Assembly: GCF_024585285.1 (NCBI RefSeq)
Contig: NZ_CP040755.1
Span: forward strand, 2,046,001-2,110,000
Source of the DNA: Colwellia sp. M166
Lineage (GTDB): Bacteria; Pseudomonadota; Gammaproteobacteria; Enterobacterales; Alteromonadaceae
Reading direction: 5' to 3'
Length of the DNA stretch: 64,000 nucleotides
Notes under the pieces: model-generated
Seen by the model: the letters and a program-made list of their open reading frames with translations, nothing else
What the model was told of the DNA's origin: nothing
The model's database searches: none
Made by a program: the position numbers and the translations under genes
Part shown: positions 49,004-58,437 of the stretch, piece after piece
Layout: each line of letters opens with the position of its first letter
Numbering within the stretch: position 1 is the stretch's first letter

Positions 49004-49432
49004 TTACGACTTGGTGACAGGTAAACCTGCACTTAACCAAGCATTCATACCACCTTTTAGTAAATTTACGCGGGTAAAGCCGGCTTTTGCTAGCTGGTTA
49101 GCGACTTTGCCAGCACTAAGACCAGCACTACATACTACAATGATGGGATTATCTTTATGGTTTTCAAGAGTAGCGAAGTCATTTTTACTCACTTTTTCAT
49201 TATCAAGGTGCAGTGCATCGATAATATGCCCGGCTTTAAAATCTTTTTCGCTACGACTATCGACCACAACACCAGACTCTCTATTCACTAAAAAAGTCAT
49301 TTGCTGTGTACTTAATTGTTTGATCGGTGACATTTGAATTCTGATCGTAATCGCAATAATCAGTAAAACAATAACCAGCCAAGCCGTACTAAGTAAAGGT
49401 TGGCTCATTGCAAAAGTAATAAGTTGATCCAT
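49004..49432 (-). CDS. yibN: Membrane-anchored rhodanese-like protein (YibN)
   Basis: The 142-residue protein has an N-terminal membrane helix (about 15-30) and one rhodanese domain with the Cys loop VVCSAGLSAGK. It may act as a sulfurtransferase; the substrate is not known. It is the first gene of the operon leading to gpsA and matches E. coli YibN in size and place. Confidence 0.9.
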   Translation of the reverse strand: MDQLITFAMSQPLLSTAWLVIVLLIIAITIRIQMSPIKQLSTQQMTFLVNRESGVVVDSRSEKDFKAGHIIDALHLDNEKVSKNDFATLENHKDNPIIVVCSAGLSAGKVANQLAKAGFTRVNLLKGGMNAWLSAGLPVTKS

Positions 49433-49667
49433 AAGTGTTACATTCTAATTAACTAAAAATTTGCCATAGTATACAGGCTAATAAACTAAACCCAAACTGA
49501 ACTTTTCATCGTCAATCAGATTGCTGAAATAACTTAAGCGCGATCAATGAAATTTGATCTCCACTTCGAAACATTTTCTCTTAACAGACACAAGATATTC
49601 ACTGCATGTCTTGATATACTCAGAGTGAAAAATAATTTTACTTATCTTTGTTCGTATAAAGGAAACC

Positions 49668-51212
49668 GTGATGCCAAACAAGAAGTCAACAGTTCTTATT
49701 ATTTTAGATGGTTGGGGGTATCGAGAAAACCCAGAATCAAATGCCATTTATCATGCCAAAACACCGGTAATAGACGACTTAATGGCCAATAAGCCGCATA
49801 TGTTGATTGAAACATCCGGTATGGCGGTAGGTTTACCAGACGGGCAAATGGGCAATTCTGAAGTCGGTCATGTTAACCTAGGCGCCGGACGAATTGTTTA
49901 TCAAGACTTTACCCGCATCACCAAAGCTATTGAAGATAATGAATTTCAAAACAACCCAACATTAGTTAAAGCAGTTGAAAACGCCGTTAATAATAACAAA
50001 GCTATCCATGTTTTTGGTTTATTATCGCCAGGTGGTGTTCATAGCCATGAAGAGCATATTTTTGCTATGTTAGACATGGCGGCTAAGCAAGGGGCAAAGT
50101 CAGTTTACTTACACGCCTTTTTAGACGGTCGTGATACTCCGCCACGTAGTGCTGAAGCCTCGCTAATAAAAGCACAAGCAAAGTTTGATGAGCTCGGCTG
50201 TGGACAAGTAGCCTCGGTTATTGGTCGTTACTATGCTATGGATAGAGATCAACGTTGGGAGCGAGTCGAGTTAGCTTATAATTTAATGGTTTCAGGCCAA
50301 GCTGAATTTCAATATAGCCAAGCTACAGACGCTTTACATGCCGCCTATGCACGTGATGAAAATGATGAGTTTGTTCAAGCTTCTGCTATCACTCTGCCAA
50401 ATGGCGATACTATTCAAGTGCAAGATGGCGATGCCATGATCTTTATGAATTTTCGCGCCGATCGTGCTCGTCAATTTACTCGCTGCTTTACCGAAAAAAA
50501 CTTTTCAGGTTTTGAACGCCAACGCCAGCCGAAACTTAGCGAGTTTGTTATGTTAACCGAGTATGCGGCAGATATCGACGCCCCTTGCGCCTTCCCGACA
50601 GTACAACTGAATAATGTACTAGGAGAATGGTTAGAAAAGCATAATAAAACTCAACTGCGGATATCAGAAACAGAAAAATATGCCCATGTAACCTTTTTCT
50701 TCAGTGGCGGCAAAGAAGACACTTTTAATGGTGAACAACGCATCTTAGTCCCTTCGCCACAAGTAGCAACTTACGACTTACAGCCAGAGATGAATTCAAC
50801 ACTGCTAACCGATAAGTTAGTTGCCGCTATCGAAAGTGCAGAGCATGATTTTATTGTTTGTAATTACCCTAATGGTGATATGGTTGGGCATACCGGAGAC
50901 TTTAATGCTGCAGTAAAAGCCTGTGAAGCAGTCGATACCAGTATAGGGCGAGTACTTACTGCATTAGAAAAAACCCATAGTGAATGCTTAATTACCGCTG
51001 ATCACGGTAATGCAGAACAAATGATGGACAATGTTTCAGGACAAGCTCATACCGCACATACTTGTGAACCCGTACCACTGATTTATATTGGTCGTAATGC
51101 AGAAATAGCTGAAACGGGAGCTTTAAGCGATATAGCTCCAACGATACTAGCACTGATGGATATGCCTCAGCCGGAAGAAATGACAGGTAGTAATTTATTA
51201 AAGTTAATTTAG
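49668..51212 (+). CDS. gpmI: 2,3-bisphosphoglycerate-independent phosphoglycerate mutase
   Basis: The enzyme interconverts 3- and 2-phosphoglycerate in glycolysis, using two Mn ions and no bisphosphoglycerate. The 514-residue protein has [16 protein letters not shown], the catalytic Ser in [37 protein letters not shown] and the metal site [10 protein letters not shown]. It is divergent from yibN and heads the gpmI-envC-yibQ series found in E. coli. Confidence 0.97.
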   Translation: MMPNKKSTVLIILDGWGYRENPESNAIYHAKTPVIDDLMANKPHMLIETSGMAVGLPDGQMGNSEVGHVNLGAGRIVYQDFTRITKAIEDNEFQNNPTLVKAVENAVNNNKAIHVFGLLSPGGVHSHEEHIFAMLDMAAKQGAKSVYLHAFLDGRDTPPRSAEASLIKAQAKFDELGCGQVASVIGRYYAMDRDQRWERVELAYNLMVSGQAEFQYSQATDALHAAYARDENDEFVQASAITLPNGDTIQVQDGDAMIFMNFRADRARQFTRCFTEKNFSGFERQRQPKLSEFVMLTEYAADIDAPCAFPTVQLNNVLGEWLEKHNKTQLRISETEKYAHVTFFFSGGKEDTFNGEQRILVPSPQVATYDLQPEMNSTLLTDKLVAAIESAEHDFIVCNYPNGDMVGHTGDFNAAVKACEAVDTSIGRVLTALEKTHSECLITADHGNAEQMMDNVSGQAHTAHTCEPVPLIYIGRNAEIAETGALSDIAPTILALMDMPQPEEMTGSNLLKLI

Positions 51213-51230
51213 CAGCAAGATTTTCTTAAG

Positions 51231-52412
51231 GTGAATAGCACAACAAAAATAGACCAACATAGTCAATTTAACCTTGGCTATGTTTATTATATAACGCTGC
51301 TACTACTTTTCTGTTCGCTAACGGCCTACGGCCAAGCTGACACAAGTGCAAAAAACACGACAAAAACAAATCAACAACTCAATGATATTCAACGCAGAAT
51401 TAACCAACAAAAACAAACATTATCAAACACCACAGTAAAAATTACCGATTTAGAACAACAATTAAAAACAGATGACTTAGCTATCGGAGAAATGACTAAA
51501 AAGCTACGAGAAACTAAGCAAAGCTTGCTCGCCGTGCGCAAAAAAATTAGTCAGCTCGCTGATGAACAGCAGCAACTAGAGTCAGCTAAATCACAACAAG
51601 AACAAATATTAGCCAAGCAATTAAGAGCAGCCTACTCTGCCGGACATCACGACTACTTAAAACTAATTCTTAATCAACAACAGCCCAGCAGTGTGCAACG
51701 TACAATAACCCATTACCAGTACCTCAATGTTGCTCGCATTAAGGAAATAGACACCTTTAAAAGTACTATTGCCAAATTAAATGACATTCGGACTCAACAG
51801 CAAGTAAAAGCTGAACAATTTACTCAGTTAACTCAGGCGCAAAGCCAACAAAAGCAAATTCTTGAACTTTCAAAAGTAAAACAACAGCAAACCCTAAAAG
51901 CCTTGAATCAAAAAGCCCTTACTGGCCAACAAAAGCTGAGCAAATTGGAGCGAGAAGAATCAGCTCTTGTAACCTTGCTGAAAAAAATGGCTGCTGCTGC
52001 ACAAGCGGCTGAAAACTTAGTGGGCTTAAGTAAATTAAAACGTAAGCTTAATTGGCCAGTTAAAGGCCGGATTAGTCACAACTTCGGCTCAAGTAAACAA
52101 GGTTATCTAAAATGGAAAGGGGTATTTCTTGCCGCCCCCGTTGGTCGACAAGTTAAAACCATTCACAGTGGCACAATTCTTTTTTCTGATTGGCTTAACG
52201 GTTATGGGCTGGTATCAGTTGTTGATCATGGCGATGGTTATATGAGTTTATACGGTCATAACCAGGCATTACTTAAGTCTGTAGGCGAGCGCGTTGAAGC
52301 CGGTGAACCTATAGCTTTAGTTGGCCAAAGTGGTGGCCAAGCTGACTCTGGGTTGTATTTTGAGATTAGGCATGTAGGTAAAGCCGTCAATCCAAAACTT
52401 TGGTGTCGATAA
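51231..52412 (+). CDS. envC: Murein hydrolase activator EnvC
   Basis: EnvC activates the amidases AmiA and AmiB at the division site. The 393-residue protein has a signal peptide region (about 12-35, ending AYGQA), a long coiled coil (about 45-260) rich in Gln and Lys, and a C-terminal LytM/M23 domain. The LytM domain lacks the usual zinc ligands (HNFGSS and LYGHNQA in place of HxxxxD and HxH), so it is non-catalytic, as in known EnvC. The start is GTG, 18 bases after gpmI. Confidence 0.92.
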   Translation: MNSTTKIDQHSQFNLGYVYYITLLLLFCSLTAYGQADTSAKNTTKTNQQLNDIQRRINQQKQTLSNTTVKITDLEQQLKTDDLAIGEMTKKLRETKQSLLAVRKKISQLADEQQQLESAKSQQEQILAKQLRAAYSAGHHDYLKLILNQQQPSSVQRTITHYQYLNVARIKEIDTFKSTIAKLNDIRTQQQVKAEQFTQLTQAQSQQKQILELSKVKQQQTLKALNQKALTGQQKLSKLEREESALVTLLKKMAAAAQAAENLVGLSKLKRKLNWPVKGRISHNFGSSKQGYLKWKGVFLAAPVGRQVKTIHSGTILFSDWLNGYGLVSVVDHGDGYMSLYGHNQALLKSVGERVEAGEPIALVGQSGGQADSGLYFEIRHVGKAVNPKLWCR

Positions 52413-52501
52413 TCCTCTGCACTCTTAGCTGTTGAACTTATCGATTTTACCCTGCCGAACTGTTAACCTAAAAGCGTTATTTAACATGAGAAAAACTTAC
52501 C

Positions 52502-53254
52502 GTGCTTCGATTACTGCTGATATTAAGCTTGCTCTGTCCCTTTTTAATTTATGCCCAATCAGCACAAGTTGCGATTATTATTGATGACCTTGGTTATCGA
52601 AAAAGTGATGTTCAAGCGCTTTATTTACCCGGTGCTATCAGTTACGCAATTTTGCCGCATACCCCCTATGGAAAGAGTTTAGCGTTACAGGCGAAAGGAC
52701 AAAATAATGAGGTCATCCTGCACATTCCAATGGAAGCAAAAAATGGCAAAAAACTCGGTCCAGGAGCTCTCACCAGCACAATGAATGAAAGTAGTATTCG
52801 ACAAAGTTTAACCAATGCTTTTACAGAGATACCTTTCGCTTTAGGCATTAACAACCACATGGGCAGCAAACTAACTGAATTATATCAACCCATGGCTTGG
52901 ACCATGCAATTTCTCAGTGAAAGAAATTTAATGTTTGTCGACAGTATGACCACCAGTGCCAGCCAAGCAGAGAAAATAGCAATAAACTTTGGTGTACCTA
53001 GTCTACATCGTCATATTTTTCTCGACAATAAACTAGAATATAGCTATATCCAAAGTCAATTCGAGCAATTAATACGAGACGCTAAACGCTATCATGGTGT
53101 CGTGGCGATTGCTCATCCCCATCCTGAAACAATTGCAGCTTTGTTTAAGCTGTTACCATTACTTAAACAGAATAAAATTGAGCTTGTCGCCATATCCACA
53201 CTATTAAGCAATCAAGCCATGGAACATAATCAACGCCTTAATGCTGAAGATTAA
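52502..53254 (+). CDS. yibQ: Divergent polysaccharide deacetylase-family protein (YibQ)
   Basis: The 250-residue exported protein has a signal peptide (about 1-19, ending IYAQS) and the divergent polysaccharide deacetylase fold: VAIIIDDLGYR at the start, NEVILHIPMEAKNGKKLGPGALT, GINNHMGSKLT and VAIAHPHPETI. The enzyme activity of this family is not established; the place after envC suggests a cell-wall role. The start codon is GTG. Confidence 0.9.
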   Translation: MLRLLLILSLLCPFLIYAQSAQVAIIIDDLGYRKSDVQALYLPGAISYAILPHTPYGKSLALQAKGQNNEVILHIPMEAKNGKKLGPGALTSTMNESSIRQSLTNAFTEIPFALGINNHMGSKLTELYQPMAWTMQFLSERNLMFVDSMTTSASQAEKIAINFGVPSLHRHIFLDNKLEYSYIQSQFEQLIRDAKRYHGVVAIAHPHPETIAALFKLLPLLKQNKIELVAISTLLSNQAMEHNQRLNAED

Positions 53255-53260
53255 CAACGG

Positions 53261-54025
53261 CTAGCTTTTAATATTATGTTGTTTCAAAAGTTGATGAAGA
53301 TATTTAACCGGTATCGCATAAGTAATGCCACTGGGTTTACTGATCACCGTTTCTTTACTTTCTTGCACAAAAACTTTATTAATAATACCAATAACCTTAC
53401 CTGTTTCTAGATCGTACATAGCACTGCCACTATTGCCAGGGTAAGCCGTTGCATCTAATTGGTAAACTAAATAAGGATCTCTTAAGCGCTTAATCATCGC
53501 AATACTGATTTGTCTTGAATCATCAACCGGAATAATGGTTGGCGTTACCGCAGCAATAATACCTCTATGCGTCACAGGATAAAGCCCTAGTACTGCACCA
53601 ATGGGAAACCCCGTAAATGCAATAGAACTTCCTTCAGGCTTAAACTTGCTTTGCGCAAGTTGTAATGCCGGTAATGGCTGACCTTTAATTTTCAAAATTG
53701 CAATATCATGCTCTTTATCTGTAGCAATCAAGGTCGCTATTCTTACTTTTGCCGCCACTCCTTTACCAGTAAAAACAACTAATTCTTGCAACAAGCCCTC
53801 GTCTAGCTCTTTAGCAATAACATGACTATTGGTAACAACATAAGTGCCATCACCAATAACAAAGCCACTACCATACAGTTGATTTTTTGGCTGTCCTGTA
53901 GGTGTGTAAACACCAATACCAACCACAGAAGGCTTTATTAACCCCACGGTTTCAACTAAGCTACTGTAGGCTGTCGAGCTGAACAGCACACTCATCAATA
54001 ATAGTCGCAATAATAGTCGACTCAT
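53261..54025 (-). CDS. Exported trypsin-like serine protease
   Basis: The 254-residue protein has a signal peptide (about 1-21) and an S1-type protease domain with the full triad: His in VTNSHVIA, Asp in DKEHDIAIL and Ser in AYPGNSGSAMYD. No PDZ domain is present, so it is a small Deg-like protease rather than DegP or DegS. Substrates are unknown. It converges with yibQ, 6 bases apart, and is divergent from the patatin gene. Confidence 0.9.
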   Translation of the reverse strand: MSRLLLRLLLMSVLFSSTAYSSLVETVGLIKPSVVGIGVYTPTGQPKNQLYGSGFVIGDGTYVVTNSHVIAKELDEGLLQELVVFTGKGVAAKVRIATLIATDKEHDIAILKIKGQPLPALQLAQSKFKPEGSSIAFTGFPIGAVLGLYPVTHRGIIAAVTPTIIPVDDSRQISIAMIKRLRDPYLVYQLDATAYPGNSGSAMYDLETGKVIGIINKVFVQESKETVISKPSGITYAIPVKYLHQLLKQHNIKS

Positions 54026-54138
54026 ATTTCACCCTTCCTAAAAATTTATCACTATCGTTGAAGTTAGCACATTTTGTCGCTAGCGAATTCTAAATTTTTG
54101 CCCATAATTAAATAACCTAAGTACATGGAGAAGAATGC

Positions 54139-54978
54139 GTGGTAAGTATTGTACCTATTTTAGCTGGCGGTGGAACACGGTTACCTGCTCATATCGGCGT
54201 ATTGCAAGCATTAAAAGATTTGCATATTAACTTTTCTCATATTGTCGGGGTATCTGGTGGCAGTATCATAGCAAGCTTATATGCTGCGGGACTGTCGATA
54301 GACAATATTAAGCATATTGCAATAACCACAAACTATAACCAATTTAGAGGTTTTTCATTAGTCAGTTTAATTCGTAATGGTGGTCTAAGCTCTGGTGATG
54401 TCTTCGAGCAATGGGTGGATCATCACTTACAAGGAAAAACCTTTATCGAGCTCGAACGAAACTTACATATTGTCGCAACGGATGTTAAAACAGGCCGCCC
54501 GGTTATTTTTAATCGAGAACGGACACCAGGCATGAAGATCTCTCAAGCTGTGCGCTTCTCTATGTCAATTCCCTTGGTGTTCAGTTTCAAAAAATTTGGC
54601 CAACACTTGATGGTTGATGGCAGTATATTATCTGAAGATGCCTTACACCGTGATTGGGCTATGGATGGTACGCCAGTACTGTGTTTTCGTCTACGTGGTG
54701 AGCATGAGTATGATGACCTTAAAACCAATGGCATGTTCCCCATCGTTAACTATGTCACCTTACTGATCCGTACTTTTATGACCACTATTTCACGTGAATA
54801 TATTAATGACGCATTTTGGCACAATACCATTATCATCAATACCGGTTTGTGCTCTGCTGTTGACTTTGGCATGAGTGAAGCAAAAAAGTTTTCATTGTTT
54901 GATATCGGTTATCAAACCGCAATGGAAATAGTCCCTATTAAAGCTAAACTCGGTAGTGAAACAGATAAAATTGCTTAA
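54139..54978 (+). CDS. Patatin-like phospholipase
   Basis: The 279-residue protein has the patatin landmarks: oxyanion loop GGGTRLPAHIG, nucleophile elbow GVSGGS and the catalytic Asp in MVDGSIL. Such enzymes release fatty acids from phospholipids. No signal peptide is seen. The start is GTG. It precedes the acyltransferase gene by 139 bases on the same strand, so it may supply acyl chains to that system, but the gap is long enough for a separate promoter. Confidence 0.9.
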   Translation: MVSIVPILAGGGTRLPAHIGVLQALKDLHINFSHIVGVSGGSIIASLYAAGLSIDNIKHIAITTNYNQFRGFSLVSLIRNGGLSSGDVFEQWVDHHLQGKTFIELERNLHIVATDVKTGRPVIFNRERTPGMKISQAVRFSMSIPLVFSFKKFGQHLMVDGSILSEDALHRDWAMDGTPVLCFRLRGEHEYDDLKTNGMFPIVNYVTLLIRTFMTTISREYINDAFWHNTIIINTGLCSAVDFGMSEAKKFSLFDIGYQTAMEIVPIKAKLGSETDKIA

Positions 54979-55117
54979 AATAGCCAAGTATGTAATAAGT
55001 ACTTAACTAATATAATCTATACTTACTCACTGATAATGCTAAATGATTATACAAGCAGATTAAAAAAAAGTAATAATAGTAAACATAAATTATCATATAT
55101 AAGGGAGCTGAGGTCTA

Positions 55118-55936
55118 ATGAATTGGAGCAAGAAATTGCTAAATGCGCCGGTAATTGGAAATATCACTAAACGCATTGCATCAATGAAAGTTAATCATGA
55201 TGCAATGAACATTGCTGAGCATTTCACTCAATTCTTAAAGCCTGAAGTTGCCGTTAACGATGAACTTAGAGATGAAGTATTCCGTATTCGCCATAATGTA
55301 TACTGTGAAGAATTGGCCTTTGAAAAAGTAAAAGATGAAGGCAAAGAGCAAGATGAATTTGATGCCCAATCGATTTTTTCAATGATCAAACATAAACCCT
55401 CTAATACTTATACCAGCTGTGTTCGAGTGGTAAAATCGGCAAATGCATCGGAAGTATTGCCGATAGAAAAATATTGTCTCGAAGCCATCCAGAATAAAGA
55501 ACTACATCCAAGTAACTTTCCACGCCACGAAATTGCTGAAATTTCTCGTCTTGCCGTAAAAGCTGATTTTAGACGACGTAAAACCGATAAGTTCAAAGGC
55601 TCAGCAATTGGTGCAATTAGTGAGTCTAGTTATTCAGAAACCGAACTACGTTGCTTTCCATTTATTGCTATTGGCTTATATATGGCTGCTGCAACTATGA
55701 GTATTGAAACCGGCGTTAAACATGTATATGTCATGATGGAGCCAAGACTAGCTCGTAGTATGAAATTTGTTGGCATTAATTTCATTCAACTTGGTGAAGC
55801 CATTGATTATCATGGTTTAAGAGCTCCCTATTATATTAATTCTACAATATTTATGGAGAACTTATCTCCTGGATTCAAATGCTTGTACAAAGAAATATCA
55901 AGGGATATTAGCAAGCATATAGCGACTATCACCTAG
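55118..55936 (+). CDS. PEP-CTERM/exosortase-associated acyltransferase
   Basis: The 272-residue protein belongs to the GNAT-like family related to acyl-homoserine-lactone synthases and long-chain N-acyl amino acid synthases. The N-terminal core reads RIRHNVYCEELAFE ... DEFDAQSIF, followed by the strand SCVRVVK, the segment EIAEISRLAVKADFRRR, and MEPRLARSMKFVGINFIQLG. The family tends to occur with exosortase systems, and PEP-CTERM genes lie 2.5 kb downstream. It probably joins a fatty acyl chain to an amino acid, but the product is unknown. A strong ribosome site (GGGAG ... GAGG) precedes the ATG. Confidence 0.85.
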   Translation: MNWSKKLLNAPVIGNITKRIASMKVNHDAMNIAEHFTQFLKPEVAVNDELRDEVFRIRHNVYCEELAFEKVKDEGKEQDEFDAQSIFSMIKHKPSNTYTSCVRVVKSANASEVLPIEKYCLEAIQNKELHPSNFPRHEIAEISRLAVKADFRRRKTDKFKGSAIGAISESSYSETELRCFPFIAIGLYMAAATMSIETGVKHVYVMMEPRLARSMKFVGINFIQLGEAIDYHGLRAPYYINSTIFMENLSPGFKCLYKEISRDISKHIATIT

Positions 55937-56025
55937 CATTACGCCAAGACCTCATATACTAACGAGTTACAAATCATGCTAAGCAGATATTAATAAGTTA
56001 ACAAAATGACAGGACGTTTACCCAA

Positions 56026-57693
56026 ATGCTAGATATCCATCAAAGAATTAAAAGCGTAATAAACGAAAACGCTATACTATTAATAAAAGATAATGATTTA
56101 TCAAAGTACACCCAAGGTACCGAAGGGTTTAACAGCTTTCCTGAGAAAAAACGTACGGTTATTGCCGCTGTTAAACCTCATGATAAAAATGACATAAAAG
56201 CCCTGCTAGAATTAGCCAACTTAGTTAGTGATAACGAACAATTAAGCTTCAGTATTCATCCTATCAGTAGTGGCAGGAATTGGGGTTATGGTACCAGTCA
56301 GCCACCTAAACCTAATAGTAAAACCTTAATATTAGATCTATCAACATTAACTAAAATAGCTTTTGACGAGGAATTAGGTTTAGTTACTTTAGAGCCGGGT
56401 GTGACACAAAAACAGCTGAGTACATTTTTAATTAATCGTGGCGATAACTTCATGGTTCCCGTTACCGGTGCTGGGCCTGATTGCTCAATAGTGGGTAATG
56501 CCATTGAGCGTGGATACGGCATTACGCCTCACAGTGATCACTTTAGTGCCGTCAATGCTATTAAAGGTATTTGGGCAAATGGTCGACCTTTTCAATCAGC
56601 AATTTATGAGTTAGATCAATCTGAAACAAAGTTTGTTGATAAAACCTTTAAATGGGGGCTTGGACCACATTTAGATGCCCTTTTTACACAGTCAAGCTTT
56701 GGCATTGTAACTGAAATGACCATACGGCTCGCTTCTCGTAAACCGGCCTTCTCATCATTTTTCATTCAATTGAAAGATGATGAGGTACTTGATCGGGCTG
56801 TACCAATTATTCGACAGGTATTAAGAGAATATGAAGGGATTGTTGGCTCTATCAACTTAATGGACAGACGTCGTGTTTTAGCTATGTTGGCAGATAATCC
56901 AAACGGCTCAGATCAGCATAAAGTAATGTCTGATAACGATGTTGGAAAGCTCGCCAAAAAACATGATATCCCTTATTGGACAATTGTCGGTAGCATCTAT
57001 GGTAGTGAGGGCGTGGTAAAAATAGCTCAACAAGAAATTTCTAATATTTTTAAAGCTTTACCTAGCAAGCAAATATTTTCAAATAGCTTTATAGTGCGTT
57101 TTGGCAAATTTGTCATTGCTAATCTACCCGAGCTCGCTTTTAAGCTGATTACGCCACTTCATATGATAAAAGAGCAATTAAAATCGTTTGAGTTGGGTAA
57201 TGAAATAATGCTAGGTAAACCAAATAAAGTGGCATTAAAATTACCTTACTGGCGCCATAAAAATACAAATATACTCGCTAGCTCTGAGCTTTCACCTGGA
57301 AAAGATAATTGTGGATTACTCTGGTATGCTCCCTTAATGCCGATGAAACCCTGCGCCATGAAAGAGTTTACCCAGCTTGTCAGAGAAGTATGCCCTAAAT
57401 ATCATATCGAACCTTTTATTACCTTTACTAATTTAAAGCATGATTGTGTTGACAGTACGATACCTATTGTCTTTGACCGGGAGAACCCTCAAGCAGTGGC
57501 AGATGCTCACAACTGCTTAAAAGAACTGGTCACTAAAGGACTAAAAAAGGGCTTTGTTCCTTATCGCTTGAATATAGATCAACAACAATACTTATTAGAC
57601 AAAAATTCTGACTTTTGGCAAACAACAGCACAATTGAAAGCAGTATTAGATCCAAACAAAGTGCTTAGCCCTGGAAGGTATAACCCGACATAG
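56026..57693 (+). CDS. FAD-dependent oxidase of the VAO/PCMH family
   Basis: The 555-residue flavoprotein has the FAD-binding fold of the vanillyl-alcohol oxidase / p-cresol methylhydroxylase family: ISSGRNWGYGTSQPP, VTLEPGVTQKQLSTFL, GNAIERGYGITPHSDHF, QSSFGIVTEMTIRL and the end motif LDPNKVLSPGRY. Members oxidise 4-alkylphenols and related alcohols. No signal peptide is present. It starts 89 bases after the acyltransferase gene on the same strand and may modify its product. The covalent flavin residue cannot be assigned by eye. Confidence 0.88.
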   Translation: MLDIHQRIKSVINENAILLIKDNDLSKYTQGTEGFNSFPEKKRTVIAAVKPHDKNDIKALLELANLVSDNEQLSFSIHPISSGRNWGYGTSQPPKPNSKTLILDLSTLTKIAFDEELGLVTLEPGVTQKQLSTFLINRGDNFMVPVTGAGPDCSIVGNAIERGYGITPHSDHFSAVNAIKGIWANGRPFQSAIYELDQSETKFVDKTFKWGLGPHLDALFTQSSFGIVTEMTIRLASRKPAFSSFFIQLKDDEVLDRAVPIIRQVLREYEGIVGSINLMDRRRVLAMLADNPNGSDQHKVMSDNDVGKLAKKHDIPYWTIVGSIYGSEGVVKIAQQEISNIFKALPSKQIFSNSFIVRFGKFVIANLPELAFKLITPLHMIKEQLKSFELGNEIMLGKPNKVALKLPYWRHKNTNILASSELSPGKDNCGLLWYAPLMPMKPCAMKEFTQLVREVCPKYHIEPFITFTNLKHDCVDSTIPIVFDRENPQAVADAHNCLKELVTKGLKKGFVPYRLNIDQQQYLLDKNSDFWQTTAQLKAVLDPNKVLSPGRYNPT

Positions 57694-57776
57694 CCTTATG
57701 CGTTCCTTGCCAGTTCACTCTAAACGCTACTAGCTGTCCTAGAACAAGCGGTATAATTAAAACAGCATTATACTTA

Positions 57777-58034
57777 TACCAAATTGATAAAGTTCTTTCC
57801 CACTCAGCGAGAATTAAAAGGCTTAGAGGCACAGGTTCATAGTTCCAGACTGAACCTCAGTACCTACATCCATGCAGGCAAGGCATTGATTGAAGATAAG
57901 GGTTACTCTCGACAACTGCTCCTGCGTTGTTCTAATGACTCACGTCCCTGTGAGCACCTTGTCAAAATCAATACGCAGCATGTAAACCTTTAAACTCGAG
58001 CTCTGAATTGGGAAGAAATTTAATCAAATTGGTA
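57777..58034. mobile_element. MITE-like element, 258 bp
   Basis: The ends are imperfect inverted repeats of about 28 bases: left TACCAAATTGATAAAGTTCT..., right (reverse complement) TACCAATTTGATTAAATTTC..., both running on to TTCCCA. They are flanked by TTA on both sides (57774-57776 and 58035-58037), a possible target duplication. The inside holds a TTG-started 69-codon frame (57784-57993) with no recognisable domain and is probably non-coding. It lies between the FAD oxidase and the first PEP-CTERM gene. Confidence 0.6.
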
Positions 58035-58437
58035 TTAGTTTACCCCAGAGCACACGACCTTCAAGAGCAATGCTGTCAAGCTAAGTTTAAAATCCGCCAC
58101 ATAGCTCATGACAACGACTTTTATCCCAACTCAGCTGATTTAATCAAAACGTATAATCTTAAAAAAATCTATCAGCTATAGCTTGATTATTTATTAATAT
58201 CATCTTGAAAATTAATGTTTTACTAGGCTTATTCTTAGACCTCTCATCCCGCTTTCAGGTAAAATATAGTCGTTGTCAGTATATTTTACAGCCCAAAAAA
58301 AACTTAATCACTCACTCACATTGAAAAATCATACATAATTGTTTTAATTGAAAATAATAATAATGGCATATTTGATGCTTATTTAATCACAGGAAATAGA
58401 TGATGCTTTTAAATCAAACCAATGGAAGATGTGAAGT
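58035..58437. other. Leader region of the first PEP-CTERM gene
   Basis: About 400 bases lie between the MITE and the first PEP-CTERM gene. A 47-codon frame open from 58041 to 58181, without a clear start, is perhaps a gene remnant. A sigma-54 promoter candidate is at 58364-58379. The rest is AT-rich and featureless. Confidence 0.4.
58364..58379 (+). promoter_or_regulatory. Candidate sigma-54 promoter of PEP-CTERM gene 1
   Basis: TGGCATATTTGATGCT has GG at 58365-58366 and GC at 58377-58378, 10 bases apart, as required for -24/-12 promoters. It lies about 60 bases before the ATG and is nearly identical to the site at 59605. Confidence 0.7.

Noticed and set aside
51960..52412. EnvC as an active M23 endopeptidase
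   Set aside because: The zinc-ligand motifs are not intact, as in known EnvC activators.
57784..57993. A 69-residue frame inside the MITE-like element
   Set aside because: It begins at a TTG within the terminal repeat and shows no recognisable domain; treated as part of the element.
58041..58181. A 47-codon open stretch (HIAHDNDFYPNSADLIKTYN) after the MITE
   Set aside because: It has no start codon, its upstream part is the MITE end, and I recognise no family. It could be a gene remnant but the support is too weak to list as one.
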